A stretch of 33,934 bases of DNA from Auxenochlorella pyrenoidosa (taxonomy: Eukaryota; Chlorophyta; Trebouxiophyceae; Chlorellales; Chlorellaceae), in assembly GCA_001430745.1 (NCBI GenBank), contig KQ481938.1, forward strand, positions 2,152,963 to 2,186,896, in the 5' to 3' direction. The translations under genes and the position numbers were made by a program. Shown piece by piece: positions 15,690-27,497 of the stretch. The notes under the pieces were generated by a model. That model did not search any database. It was given only the letters and a program-made list of their open reading frames with translations, and was not told the origin of the DNA. The first letter of the stretch is position 1, and each line of letters opens with the position of its first letter.

Positions 15690-18600
15690 ATGGCGGCCTC
15701 GCTTTGGCTGCTGGAGGCCAAGGCATTTCAGGAGGAGGAGCGTTCGGAGGCATCCTACAGCGTGCAGTTCTGGCTCAAGCCGGGCGGCTATACCGTGGGC
15801 CGCCAGGGGGCTGACATCGTGGTCGAGGAGGACAAGAGCATCTCGCGGCGGCATGCCGAACTGTCGGTGCCGCCGGCCACCCAGGGCGACGACCCTCATG
15901 TGCTGGTCAAAGGTCAGTGCAGCCTGAAGACGAGGTCTGAGAGGTGCAGGCGGCACAATGCACAAAGCTGTGCAGCTTTCGTGTTCAGGTCGGATGCACC
16001 TTGCGTTGCGCCGGCCCTCGCGCCGCTCCTGCCTGCTCCCCGCTGCAAGCGCGCCTGCGTGCTCTCCCGGGGCCCCCTACAGACCTCAGCAAGTATGGGA
16101 CCTTTGTGGATCAGTCAGCCGAAGGCATGGCAGCGTTCAAGGACCCACCGCTGGGGCAGGGCACCTCGGCACAGCTGGCATCCGGCTCCATGGTGAGCCT
16201 TCTTGCTCCCCCCCTCCCCCCCGCCTGCTCTCGTCCAGTGGCTGCCTTGCACAGCGATGTATGCCAACAGGCGCTGTCGCTGCTGCTGCATGGTTGCATG
16301 CAATCTTATCCAGGCATGCTGGCCCTCTTGTCCTCTCTCTCATTTGCCCCCTTCCCCGGCTGCCTGCAGGTGCGGTTTGGGTACCGCTCGCCCTTCAGGC
16401 TCTACCAGCAGGCAAGTGAAAAGGCCAGGGCTTGATCAAGTCACTGTAGGCGGCAGTCAGTCAGCGGGCCGTGGCTTGCAGGAGGAGCAGCAGCTGGAGA
16501 TGCTGCGCAGGGGTGTACGCATGGGCACCTTGCGAGTGACTGCAGCCATGTTGCGTTGCATTCCGCGTTGAGGGCTGCCCCCTCCCTGACCTGTGCGGCA
16601 GGACTGGGTGCTGTTCCTGAGCCCCGAGCAGCGCCAGGCGGCGGGCGCTGCCACGCTCGAGGCGCTACAGAAGGCGGCGGATGAGGCCGGCCTGCCGCTC
16701 ACAGGTCAGGCGGGCTGGGCCTGGCGGCAGCTGTCGCAGCTGACCCTCATGCACCGCCGAGCCTCGCGGGCCCAGCACCCGCGTCCTGTAGAGCCCGCCC
16801 CGCATCCGTTTGCCGCCTGCAGATGAGCTGCCAGACCATTCTGGCACGCGGGTGCTGGCACTGGCGGGGCGGCCGATGCAGGTGGACGAAACGGCGCTGC
16901 TGGCGCTGCTGCGGGGCTACCCGGTGGTGGGCGCCGACTGGTGAGTGGTTCTTTAGGCGACGCTGCAGGTGAAGTGCTTGACCTTCTGCCCTTCTGCGCC
17001 ATCAGGCCCTTCATTGTTGGGCGCCTCCCTTTCGTGGGGACCCATACCCTCGATGCCCAACTCCCCCCGACTGTGGGTGTGCCCTTGCCCACTCATCAGC
17101 CCATGCCTTGCCCCTGCCTCCTCATTCCTGCTCCCGCCCACAGGCTGCTGGAGTGGGGCCAGCAAAAGGTGTGGCGCAACGCGCGGCCCCAGGAGGCCTC
17201 CTACCCAGCCCAGCTGCAGTATGCCGACGCAGCGGGGCGCACGCGCGGCCTGCCCGGCCCCGCGGCGCTGCTGGCCACCCGCACCCGCGCCGCCCTGGCC
17301 GGCCGCACGCTGCTGTGGCTGCCGCATNNNNNNNNNNNNNNNNNNNNNNNNNNNNNNNNNNNNNNNNNNNNNNNNNNNNNNNNNNNNNNNNNNNNNNNNN
17401 NNNNNNNNNNNNNNNNNNNNNNNNNNNNNNNNNNNNNNNNNNNNNNNNNNNNNNNNNNNNNNNNNNNNNNNNNNNNNNNNNNNNNNNNNNNNNNNNNNNN
17501 NNNNNNNNNNNNNNNNNNNNNNNNNNNNNNNNNNNNNNNNNNNNNNNNNNNNNNNNNNNNNNNNNNNNNNNNNNNNNNNNNNNNNNNNNNNNNNNNNNNN
17601 NNNNNNNNNNNNNNNNNNNNNNNNNNNNNNNNNNNNNNNNNNNNNNNNNNNNNNNNNNNNNNNNNNNNNNNNNNNNNNNNNNNNNNNNNNNNNNNNNNNN
17701 NNNNNNNNNNNNNNNNNNNNNNNNNNNNNNNNNNNNNNNNNNNNNNNNNNNNNNNNNNNNNNNNNNNNNNNNNNNNNNNNNNNNNNNNNNNNNNNNNNGC
17801 GCCGGCGCGCTGCAGGCGGCGGCGGGGCTGCTGGGCGCGGCAAACGTGGATGTTGCGGCGCATGGCCGCGCCCCGGCGGCAGCCAAGGCAGAGGGTGCGG
17901 TGCTGGTGCGGGGCAGTGCTGAGGAGTCCATACCGGCTGCCTACCGCGGGCTGCCCCTGGACCACGCCGCAGCTGCTTCTGGTGGGTCCCCAGCCCAGCT
18001 GCGCTTTGCTGAGCTACGCTGGGCCGCGCTCCATGGTTGCTGCCTGCCACGCGGCGCCCAAGTGGGCGCGGCAGCGCGCAGCTGCTGAGGCGCTCGGTCT
18101 GCCTGCGGGCTGTGCAGCTCCGCTCTTTGGGCTGCCCAGGCATGCCTGGCCCTGCCCCTGCTCTGTCGCAGGCGGGGATGCTGGAGGGCGATGTCGAGGC
18201 AGCGCTGCACCTGCCAGCTGGCGAGGTCGACACCACGCCTGCATCAACCGTGACCCGCGGCGGCGGGAAGGGCCGCAGCAAGAGGGGTGCCGCGGGCGGC
18301 AGCACCACTGGCAGCGGCAGGGGGCGCGGGCGCGGCAGGGGCAGGGGCAAGGCAGCCGCGGCAGAGGATGAGCCGGAGCACCTTGGCGGCTCTGAGACGG
18401 ATGTCACCGACGACGAGATGGGCCGCCTGAGGGACACGCAGCGCCAGCTGGCGCTCGACGCCGGCGCCAAACCCGTCGCCCAGCCTGCCGCCGCCAAGGC
18501 CGGCGCCGGGGTGGCTGCGCAGGCTGGGGCGGACAGCCAGCATGAGGAGGAGGCGCCTGCAGCGGCGGCAGCGGCGGCGGCGGCGCAGCCGGGCTCCCCC

Positions 18601-20112
18601 AAGCAGCGTGGCAAGAAGGCTGCCGCTGGGGACGCAGAGCAGAAGCTGATGGTTCACACCGGCCGGAAGCGGCGGCAGACAGGGGACGAGCAGCAGCAGC
18701 AGCAGCAGCAGCTTGATGAGGAGGCTACGCAGCCCCGTGCTGCCAAGCGGCCCAGGCTGGCTGTGCCAGCACCAGCAGCAGCGCCAACGTCCGCTGACGC
18801 GTCTGTCATGCCCGCCGCAGAGGGCTGGCACTCGAGCAGCCGCCGCAAGGAGCAGCCGCAGCAGCAGGAGCAGCGGGACATTGGTGCAAAAGGCGCCAGC
18901 CCAGCGAACGCTGCAGCACCCGCAGCCAAGGGCCGCCGCAGCCGAAGCGCAGCAGCGCCAGGCGCGGGCCTGGAAGATGATGGAGGGCCGCCAGCCGATG
19001 AGCAGCCTGCGAGCTTGGGGGCCGCTGCAGCGCCAGCAGCGGTGGTGGCAGCAGGACCAGAGGCAGCCGCGGCGGCGGGCGACGGGGAGGAGCTGGCAGA
19101 AGAGGTGGAGGAGGAGGGCACCACCCTGGTGGCCTACATGCCCCTGGTGCGCCCTGCTGCAGCCCCGCCCGCGGCGCTAGGCAGCAGCAGCAGCAGCTGG
19201 GCGGCCGGCAGCGGCACGAATTTCAAGGCCTTTAGAAAGGGCGGTGCTGGCGGCGGGAGTGCGGCGGAGCCGCCGCGTGTGCTGGTCACCTTTGACCCAG
19301 AGCCATACCAGGAGGCGGCTGTGAATGCAGAGGCCTTCATGAGGTGAGGCCCGAGTCGCCAAGTCGTGCGCTGCCTCGGGTGGCGCTTGCCGCGCGGCGC
19401 TGTGGGGCCGGCCGCCAGCTCAAGAGGTCGCGGTAGTGCTAGCGCTGCCTGTCCCGATACTCCCCAGCAAATCGCTGCCCCCTGCTGCCCTGCAGGGCCG
19501 AGGCCGAACGACGGCGGCGCTTGAAGGCGGCGGACGAGCTGTTTGCCGCCAACGTCAAGGCCAGGAAGGCGCCGCAGGCAAGGGCGATGGGCGCCGCGTG
19601 CTGGCAGCAGGGCAAGGGCCGCGCGGCCGGGCTGTTGTCCGGCCGGTGTGCAGAGCATGGCGGATGGCATGGTGATTGGGGCCTGCCTGTGGGGCTGGCT
19701 GGCCCGGCCCTTCTATGGCTCCCCTGCAAGTGTCTTGCTGCACCATGGGCCCCCACCCCCCCCCCACACACACACACACACACACACACACCTACCCTCG
19801 CAGCTGCCCCGACCCCGACAAAGACACACCGCCAAAGGGTAAGCGTCATGCAGATGGCATCCGTGGGCAGGAGGCGTGCTTTTTGCACCAGGGTGCGTGA
19901 CCCGCTGCCTTGTCTTGGGCGCTGGCCTCTCGCCCACACCTCGCCCTCGGCAACACCCCGTTCTGCCTGCAGGAGGCAGGGGCGGAGGGCGCGGACGTGG
20001 CGGCAAGAAGACAGCCGCGGCGCCGGATGTGGGGCAGCAGTCCATGCTCAACTTTCTGCCTGCAGCGGGGCGCGGCCGTGGGCGCGGCCGCGGCGGCAAG
20101 GCCAAGGCATGA
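15690..20112 (+). CDS. NBS1: Nibrin (NBS1), FHA-BRCT subunit of the MRE11-RAD50-NBS1 DNA break repair complex; interrupted by a gap
   Basis: Nibrin recruits MRE11-RAD50 and ATM to DNA breaks in the nucleus. Exons: 15690-15912, 16083-16192, 16370-16411, 16602-16704, 16823-16940, 17144 into the gap, gap to 17981, 18140-19343, 19496-19577, 19804-19838 and 19980-20112. The N-terminal FHA domain has GR (37-38), SISRRH (50-55) and DLSKYGTFVD, closing with VRFGYRSPFRLY. A BRCT-like stretch follows (RVLALAGRPM...GYPVVGADWLLEW) and runs into the gap. After the gap comes a long low-complexity region with an RGRGRGRGRGK tract and seven Gln. Near the end is GTNFKAFRKG, the MRE11-binding motif, then LVTFDPEPYQE and MRAEAERRRRLKAADELF, as I recall in plant NBS1. 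The C-terminus holds GQQSMLNFLPA and a second Gly-Arg tract. Introns at 16412 and 19578 have GC donors. The last two junctions and the 17981/18140 junction were chosen by phase and are less certain. Confidence 0.85.
17328..17798. other. Assembly gap (471 N) inside NBS1
   Basis: An unbroken run of N interrupts exon 6 of NBS1, in the BRCT region. The frame on the two sides cannot be joined from this sequence, and further exons may be hidden. Confidence 0.99.
18691..18711 (+). repeat. (CAG)7 coding repeat in NBS1
   Basis: Seven CAG codons in the low-complexity linker of NBS1, read as Gln in the frame that also carries the MRE11-binding motif. Confidence 0.9.
19765..19791. repeat. CA dinucleotide repeat near a splice acceptor in NBS1
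   Basis: About 13 CA units follow a C-run and end 12 bases before the acceptor of the 35-base exon at 19804, occupying the place of the polypyrimidine tract. Confidence 0.9.
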
Positions 20113-20545
20113 TGCATACAGCCCCTGGCAGCAGCTGCTTCGCACTGTATCCCATATCGACCTGTGTACGCTTGCCCCAGGCCGAGGCATGCGCGCCGAG
20201 CTGTCAGTGTGGCCATGCAGCGACTTGCTGCCTTGGGTTCTCCAGCGGCAGCAGCTGTCGCCCATTACAGCGCCGCTTGGCGACGGCGGCTGCCGACGTC
20301 CCTGCAGGCCCCGGCGCCGTGCATGCATTGTCTTTGCTCCGAGCACAGCTTCGGTAGCACCAAGCCACAGCGTTGGGGCCGGGTTCGCCCGGAGGTGCGG
20401 CCACTGCATCTGCTGCTATGCGTGCTGAGGCTGCTGGCTGCCGTCAACCCTGGCCTCTGCCGCCCAGCGGCCCATTGAAATCTGGTGGCAGCCACCCACA
20501 CCTGTCTCAGCGATCAGCCCAGCCGCCAGTGCGGCCACAGGCAGA
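20113..20545. other. Intergenic: 3' UTR of NBS1 and promoter/5' UTR of the purine permease
   Basis: 433 bases between two genes on the same strand, with no supported coding sequence and no TGTAA that I noticed. Confidence 0.5.
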
Positions 20546-23500
20546 ATGGGGGCCATCGACAAGCTGAACTCTTGGGTGGAGAACTCGGTGAGCGCTCACG
20601 TTGTCGCAAACCCTCAAGCATTGCATCGAAGTGAGGAAGGAGGCCGCCTGGCGCCCATGGGGAGGATGGAGGCGCACATCCAGCGCTGGGCAGAGGGCTT
20701 TCCTGGACGCTGCGACGCGGCAGACTTGGGGTTTCAAAGTGCTCATGCGTGATGCTACCGCCGGCATGCCCTCCGGTAGTCACAGCAGCTTGCTCTCAAA
20801 TGCCCTAGCCTAGGCCCACCCTCAGCACTCCCCAGAGTGCATTGTGGTGGACGGTTCTAGCCTGTGACACATCTGAGGCATGGGAAAAGGGGGACACCCA
20901 CGTCGCTGATCGAACAGAGGGTTCTCCCGCCACCCACGAGGGCGGCGGCAGCAACCCTGCCCTGCCTTGCCTGAGCGTCTGCTCCCACTCTTCGCTGCCT
21001 ATGCTGTCTTGCCTGCCTGATGTTGTTTTGTACAGGGCTGGGCCTGTTAGAAAGCTGACCGGCAGGGTGTCGAGAGGGGATCCCACAGGGTGGCCCCGCC
21101 CTCCATCCGCCTCAGTGCCGCCTCCCCACAAGGGGCCAGGGGTACCGCCCCCCTAGACAGACCTCCACACACACAGGGCGAGTGCCCCACAGGGGCACTC
21201 ATATGTACGCCCTGCAGGGCCTGCAGCACTGCTGACCCCCGCTGCCTGCTGCCTGGTGCACTCCCCATGGGCGCTCTGCCGCAGGCGATCGGCCGGTTCT
21301 TCCAGGTGAAGGAGCGGAGCACCACCTTCACTCAGGAGCTGCGCGGCGGCCTCGTGACCTTCCTGACTGGTGCGCGGGAAGCATGGACGGCGACAAGAGC
21401 AAGCCTGCAGCGTGGCAGGGCCACCTCTACCTGCACGGCCTGCCGCGCCGCCCCGCCACGCCCTCCCTACTACCGTGCCGCCCTAAGGCCCCCCCACTCA
21501 CTCACACACCACACCCCCACACCCCCTTCTTGGCCCCCTTTAACAGTTGCCTACATCCTGGCTGTCAACTCCAACATCGTGACCAGCACGGGCGGCATGT
21601 GCGTGGTGGACGGCACCTGCAAGACGGGGGTGCCCCCCGCCTTCCAGAGCGACGAGTGCCAGTCCTGCATCACCAACCTGCGCGCCTCGCTCATCTCCGC
21701 CACCGCTGGTGGGTAGTGCTGTGTGTGTGGGTGGGTGGGTGTGGGTGTGAGTGGGTTGAGGGGGGGCCCCGCATGTGGAGGGAGGTTGATAGGGAAGGGA
21801 GGGCGTTGTCGCAGATGGATGTGCAAGCCCTCAAGTCAGCCTGTGCACTTGCGCTGGCTCCGCAGTCGATTGCGCTACGGCTCGTAGCGCCCACTCGTTG
21901 CCTGCCCACTGCTGCGCAGCCGCCTGTGTCATCAGCCACTTCCTGATGGGCGTCATTGGCAACCTGCCCCTGGCCGTCTGCCCGGCCATGGGCCTGAACG
22001 CATACTTGTGAGGGGGCAGAGGGCAGCCAGCATGTGGCCGCAGCTGTGCTGGCCCCGCTTTCTTGCCCTGCTGTTGCCCAGGCCAGCCCTCCCCGTCTGC
22101 CTTTGCTTTCCAGCTTGTGCCATCTTGCGTCTCCGACCGTCTGGCCGCTCTGCGCCTCCTGCGCCGCGCCACCCCACCTCGCAGCACCTACACCGTGGTC
22201 GGCTTCATGGGCTCCGGCCGCGTGGCCTACAACGCCGCGCTGTCTGCCGTGTTCATCGAGGGTGAGGGGGCGGGTTGTCACGGCCGGCACACACCACCTC
22301 CGCTCGCGCAGCCGGGCAGGGCAGGCACAGGCCGCGCAGCGGGGCGCGCGGTGTCGTCCCGCCCTCTGGGCCGCACCCAGCCCCGGCGGGCAGTCGGCCT
22401 GGCGTCCAGCCCGGCCCAGCTCACAGCCCACTCGCAGCACCCCCTGGCACCCCCTGCCCACCGCCGCAGGCTTCATCTTCATGCTGATCACCATCCTGGG
22501 AGTGCGCTCCAAGCTGGTGGAGCTCATCCCACGCTCCATCATGCTGTGAGCCGCCGACACCGCTGCCGCTGCCTGGGGGCCCAGCTGCCCTGATCATGGG
22601 TTTGGGGCTGCAGAGCGCGCGTGGAGGGGCTCCTGGGCCCGCCTTGCGCCAGCAGCTGCGGTGATGCCGCCACAATGGAGCATTTCTGGGCGCTCATCCC
22701 CTGCTCACGTTTGTGTCCCTCACACCCGTTTCCCCTGCCCCCTGCAGTGCCACCTCGGCCGGCATCGGCCTCTTCCTGGCCTTCATCGGCATGCAGGCCT
22801 CGGAGGGGCTGGGCGTGGCCACCTACAACTCGGCCACGCTGGTCACGCTGGGCGGCTGCGCCCCCGAGTACAGGACGCCGCAGTACACCATACCAGGCTC
22901 CGCCATCACGAGCGTCGGCTCGCCCGACTCGCTCTGCTACCTGGACCCCGCCACCGGCAATGTCACCGCCAATGGCGGCCTGCTTGTGCCATCTGGTCAG
23001 TGCTGCCAGGGGGGGGGGGGGGGGGGGGCATTGCAAAGGAGGGAGGGTTGGGCAGGGTCTGTGGCACGCGCAACAACCCTAGGGGTGTCGATGGCGTGCG
23101 CGCTCCCAGTCTTACTGGCTCTTCCGCCCCGCCTGCCCCACCTGTCTGCAGACTCGTACTCGTGCTCAAGCGCCGGCGTCATGCGCAGCGCGACCATGTG
23201 GCTGGGCATTGCTGGTGGCATGCTGATGACCGTCCTCATGGCCAAGGTGAGGGCTGGACTTCTGCGATCGCCATTCGGCTGGAGGAAAAGCCACATGCGC
23301 TTGTACTGCGCTGTAGTCGGCGCAGCCTGCCGCCCCAGCCTGGGACTGCCGGTCCAGGGAGCCTCCGCCAGAGCTGCCCTCTGCCGTGCTTTCCCTGCCC
23401 GGCCCCTGCAGAACGGCAAGGGAGCCATCATGGTGGGCATCCTGTTTGTGACATTCATTTCCTGGTGCGTGGAGGCGGGGGAAGGGCGGGCCGGCATGGG

Positions 23501-26302
23501 GGGGACACATGCCAAACAGACCCGGGATGGGGAGGACAGCGACGAGTCTCCTGTGAATGCCCCCCGTGCAAGGTTCTGCCGCACACCTGCAGCGACCAGC
23601 TCTCGTTTGCAGCAGCGGCGATGGCGGCGGCAGCACCAGCAGCAGCAGCTGCCAAAAGGCTGGCGCGTGACCTGCGCCCCTGTTGCCGCCGCCCCCCCTG
23701 CAGGATCCCCACCGACGGCAACAAGGCACGCTACATCGCCAAGCCTGACGGCTGCCAGCCCGACGGCCTGTACTCCGACGGCACCGCCTGCGTGTACACC
23801 CCTGAGATGCGGCGCTGGGACTACTTCAAGAAGGTGCGGCGTCAGGCTGATGCAGGGGGGTTGCGCGAGCTGGGCGCCCGGGACCAGTTGGGGGGAGTGG
23901 CATCCATGTGCCACAGCATCATAGGGTCGGCCCCGGCCAAGCTCCCCAGTATGCTTGCCTCCCGCCCATGCTGGGTCCTGCCTGAGGCAGGCGCTATCCC
24001 TAGCTCTCTCCTCCTGACACCGCTCTGCCGCCGCGACCGCAGGTGGTGTCTGCCCCCGACACCTCTGCCACCGCCGGGAAGTTTGACTTCTCGGGCTTCA
24101 AGGACGGCGACCTGTGGATCGCCCTCATCACTTTTCTGTACGTCGACTTCTTGGTGAGGGAGGGGCTGGCAGGGAGACGTGGGGCGCCGCAGGGGTAGAG
24201 AGCCTGCGTATCCTCTGATGCGGGGCAGGCAGACAGGCAGGGGTCCCAGGGAGGGAGCTTTTTGCCTTGCAGCCTAGGGAAAGGGGAACAGGGAGCGCAG
24301 AAGCAGCGGGCGGGACAAACAACACTGCCGGGCCAGGAGACACCCGACGTTGACCTGCTTGCTGCCTGGTCGCTCTCTTGCTTTGCAGGACGCTACAGGC
24401 ACCTTCTATTCCATGGTGCGGGTCGATAGGGGCTGGGTGCAGGGCGTGACAGGGCAGGGCAGCAGGCGGTCGCGGCGGGCTGCTGAGGTCAATCAAGGGT
24501 TTCAGGTATTGACGTAGGCGGGCGCAGCGTGCTCCCTGCTCACCTGTTCTGCGTCGCTGAGTAGACGCCCTGCTTTCTCCCCCTCCCCCACCCCCAGGCC
24601 AACTTCCTGTCCAACTACATCCCCAACTTTGTGGACCAGAAGCGCAAGCGCTTCCCCCGCCAGACTGCAGCCTTCATGGTGGATGGCGCCTCCATCTCCA
24701 GTGCGTGGCAGCGCCTTGCCGTGCGCTTCTTGCCGATGTGCTTGCTCTCGACTCACAACAATGGTGCATCGCCGCCACAGCAGGGTGCCCTGGGCAAAGA
24801 GCCCGTGCCCCTGCGCAGCTGCATTCACCGCCACATCTTGCCGCAACTGCGGGTGCGTGGTGCTGCATGTCGCTGCTCCCCAGGGCGCCAGGGCTCGAAA
24901 CAGGCTGCGCCCCGCTCCGCGCCCCTGCCCTGCGCAGTCGGCGCGTGCCTCGGCACCCCGCCGCTCACGGTCTACATTGAGTCGGCCTCGGGCATCCGCG
25001 AGGGGGCGCGCACAGGCATCGCCACCCTGATGGTGAGGCGGGGCGGCAGCCTGGGCGGCACTGTCGAGGCAAAGGGGTGCACACGGCTGCGCTCCGGCCG
25101 CCTGGTGCTAATGAAGCCTGCCGCACTAATTCATGCCTACTCCCTTTCCCCCTGCCAGGTCGGCTTCTGCTTCTTCATCGCCCTGTTCTTCTCGCCGCTG
25201 CTGGCCACGGTGCCGCCGTACGCCACCGGCCCCGCGCTCATCCTGGTCGGCGCGCTCATGGTGGGGTGGGGTGTGTGTGGGTGTGGGTGTGGGTGGGGGT
25301 GGGGGGAGGGGGGCGGCGGGCGGCGGCGCGCGCGCTTTGCCGGGGATCGCTGCGTGCGTCCACCAGCAGTCAGGGCAGGCCTGCCCTGAGCATATCAGGT
25401 GTCCCGCAGTCGAACCGGCCCCCCATTCCACCCCAACCCCCTCCCCAGGTCATCAACATAGTCAAGATCAGATGGGACCTGGTGGGCGAGGCCGTGCCCG
25501 CCTTCCTGACCATGATTGTGATGCCCATGACGTACTCTGGTGAGCATGCCCGGCCTGCAATCCATATTGCCCGGCGTGCCTCGCTGGGGCCTGCTGGTAC
25601 GGCGCCTTGCCCAGCCCGCCTGCTGCTTTGGCAAAACTGCTGCTGCTCCCCTGCTTGCCTGCAGTCGCGTATGGATTCATCGCGGGTATTCTGGGCTACG
25701 TCATCATCAACTGGTCGGTGTTTGCCATCAACTACGTCGAGGTGGGGCCCCGCTGCATCGCCCCCGCTGTGGATGCCAGGCACAGCACCTGCTGCACCTG
25801 TGGCCACACGCTCGCAAACTCCAGTGATTCCGCGGCGCGTTTTTGCAGCAAAATGCAAGCCTCGTCTTGGCCGTTTGGCTGGCGCCATGCTGCTCACCGG
25901 CCCCCCAACCCCCCACCCACCCCACCCACCCACCCACCTACTCCCACCCCCCCTGCCCCCAACCGCCAGGCCACCTTCTTCCCGGGTGCCGCCAAGGACG
26001 ACGAGACCCTCACCCGCGCCGCCACCTGGAAGATCGTGCGCACCAAGGTGGGTCGGGGTGCGCTGGCGGCCCTGCCCGCTTGCTGTCGCGCAGTTTTCAC
26101 TGCGAGACGAGCCCCCGGCCAAGCGCCCCGTGATGTCCCCACCTACCACACGCGCACTGGGCCCCACCTTCCCCCCCACCCGCAGACCTTCCACCTGGTG
26201 GAGGAGGAGGGCAGCGAGGGCAGCGACAGCGGCAAGGAGGTGTCCACCCACGGCACGCCCTCGGGGATCGCCGCCATGGCGCACGAGATCCCAGCCGTCT
26301 AA
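20546..26302 (+). CDS. AZG/AzgA-type adenine-guanine permease (NCS2/AzgA family)
   Basis: A polytopic nucleobase uptake transporter, probably in the plasma membrane. Nineteen exons: 20546-20587, 21285-21369, 21547-21708, 21920-22007, 22185-22261, 22470-22545, 22748-22995, 23152-23246, 23412-23464, 23704-23833, 24043-24153, 24389-24415, 24598-24700, 24938-25032, 25159-25260, 25449-25539, 25665-25741, 25970-26047 and 26186-26302, giving 618 residues. All 18 introns are GT-AG. Family segments: MGAIDKLNSWVENSAIGRFF, VKERSTTFTQELRGGLVTFL, VAYILAVNSNIVTSTGG, PAMGLNAYFTYTVVGFMGSG, SAGIGLFLAFIGMQ, ALITFLYVDFLDATGTFYSM, GACLGTPPLTVYIESASGIR, EGARTGIATLMV and PAFLTMIVMPMTYSVAYGFI. Predicted extramembrane loops carry several cysteines (61, 67, 80, 83, 214, 240, 264, 326, 338). 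The hydrophilic tail is acidic and Ser-rich. Intron 1 is the longest (697 bases). The substrate is inferred from the family; uracil/xanthine permeases are more distant. Confidence 0.93.
21709..21766. repeat. GTGGG-rich tract at the 5' end of purine permease intron 3
   Basis: The intron begins with GTGGG repeats and a GT run immediately after the donor. Several runs of three or more G could form a G-quadruplex in DNA or pre-mRNA. Confidence 0.75.
23009..23028. repeat. Homopolymer of 20 G in purine permease intron 7
   Basis: Twenty consecutive G begin 13 bases after the exon 7 donor. The true length may differ because such runs are poorly sequenced. Confidence 0.85.
25261..25320. repeat. G-tract array (potential G-quadruplex) at the donor of purine permease intron 15
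   Basis: The first 60 bases of the intron are almost only G and T, with at least eight runs of three or more G separated by one to a few bases. The tract starts at the donor GT itself. Confidence 0.85.
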
Positions 26303-27032
26303 GCCCCCCCCCGCGCCCGCAGCTGCCCGGCCAGCCGGGCGCGTGCAGGCAGAGCCAACCACACGGCCGGGTGCGCTGTGAGGCACGCCGGGCGCGAGGC
26401 TCCCGCGCACTGCTCTGCCTCTCCCCGTGCTCGTGCAGTTGGTGTTTGGTGCTGCACCCCTTGGCCTCATTGCGCTGTGGGCCCTTGCTGGCACTGATGG
26501 CTGCTGCCTGGCCCCCCCTGGGCAGCCCCAAAACTCAAAACACGTCCAGCTCTGCCTGCACCTCCCCCTTACCCCTCACCCCCGACAGACCCCGCACACC
26601 ACTCCTCCCTGCATGCGCGCACCATAACCGACCCCATCCTTTCCAATGCCATTTTTTCATTCTTATTTTCTTCGCCTCTCATCATGCATCGAGCGCCGCC
26701 TCGCTGTCCTCGCTTTCATTTCCCTGGGGCCACGCAGGGCGCTGCTCCCCACTCCTGCACGGGCTGCCCACCCGTGCCCTTGCACCCTGTCACGCCCGAG
26801 TATCACACAGCCTTGGTGTTCGCCATGGGTCACGCTCGCCTCCCCACACACGCCTTCTCCAGACCTGTACCACACCACGCATCTGCTGGGCCATGTCGTG
26901 CCAGCCGCCCTGTAGACTCTTTGTACTCGACGCAGTAACCCTCCTTCCGCGCGCGTGCGCGCACAGATTGCAGCCACCATGCGTGCGCCCACCTGCGCTC
27001 TGTTTGTTCCCCTTGTCTGTCCTCCTCGTTGG

Positions 27033-27037
27033 TGTAA
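27033..27037 (+). terminator. Candidate TGTAA poly(A) signal of the purine permease
   Basis: TGTAAA context about 730 bases after the stop codon at 26302, matching the chlorophyte poly(A) signal. Confidence 0.55.
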
Positions 27038-27492
27038 AATCATAGTCGCGGGCAAAGCGGCTCGCTGGTGAGTCAGTCGACTATGCTGTGGAGCTGGCTG
27101 GAAGTGGGCCAAGTTGCAGGCACGGGGGGGAGGGTGCAGCATGCATGCGCATGCACGCATAAGGAGGTAGGGTTGGCATGCGGAAGCAAGCTGCTGCCAA
27201 GGTCGTGTCCAAACAACAAGGGGGCAGCGATGGGCATGCAAGGTGTCAATCAAAATGTGGATGGACGGCAATGCGTATTGAGTTTATTAGGGGATGCCCC
27301 GACCAAGGTGGGCCCCTGCCAAGATCATGCCGCATCGGCAAGCAAATGTAGCAGTGTGGATGACAGCACCTAGAACGATGGTTCTGGGAGAACAAGTGTG
27401 GCGCAAGTGGCAGCGACAGAGACGATGGGCCGGCAGTGAGACACTTCCTGCGGCTGCGACACACATGGAGACATGGCTAGCTGACGATGACC

Positions 27493-27497
27493 TTACA
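27493..27497 (-). terminator. Candidate TGTAA poly(A) signal of sulfotransferase 2
   Basis: TTACA on the plus strand, read as TGTAA on the minus strand, lies about 150 bases after the stop codon at 27649. Confidence 0.5.

Noticed and set aside
16483..16512. Possible extra NBS1 exon (EEQQLEMLRR)
   Set aside because: It looks coding, but its only donor would leave phase 1, while the flanking exons join directly in phase 0 (YQQ|DWV).
25370..26494. 374-codon minus-strand frame opposite the end of the purine permease
   Set aside because: GC-rich antisense shadow: the plus strand carries four conserved permease exons here.
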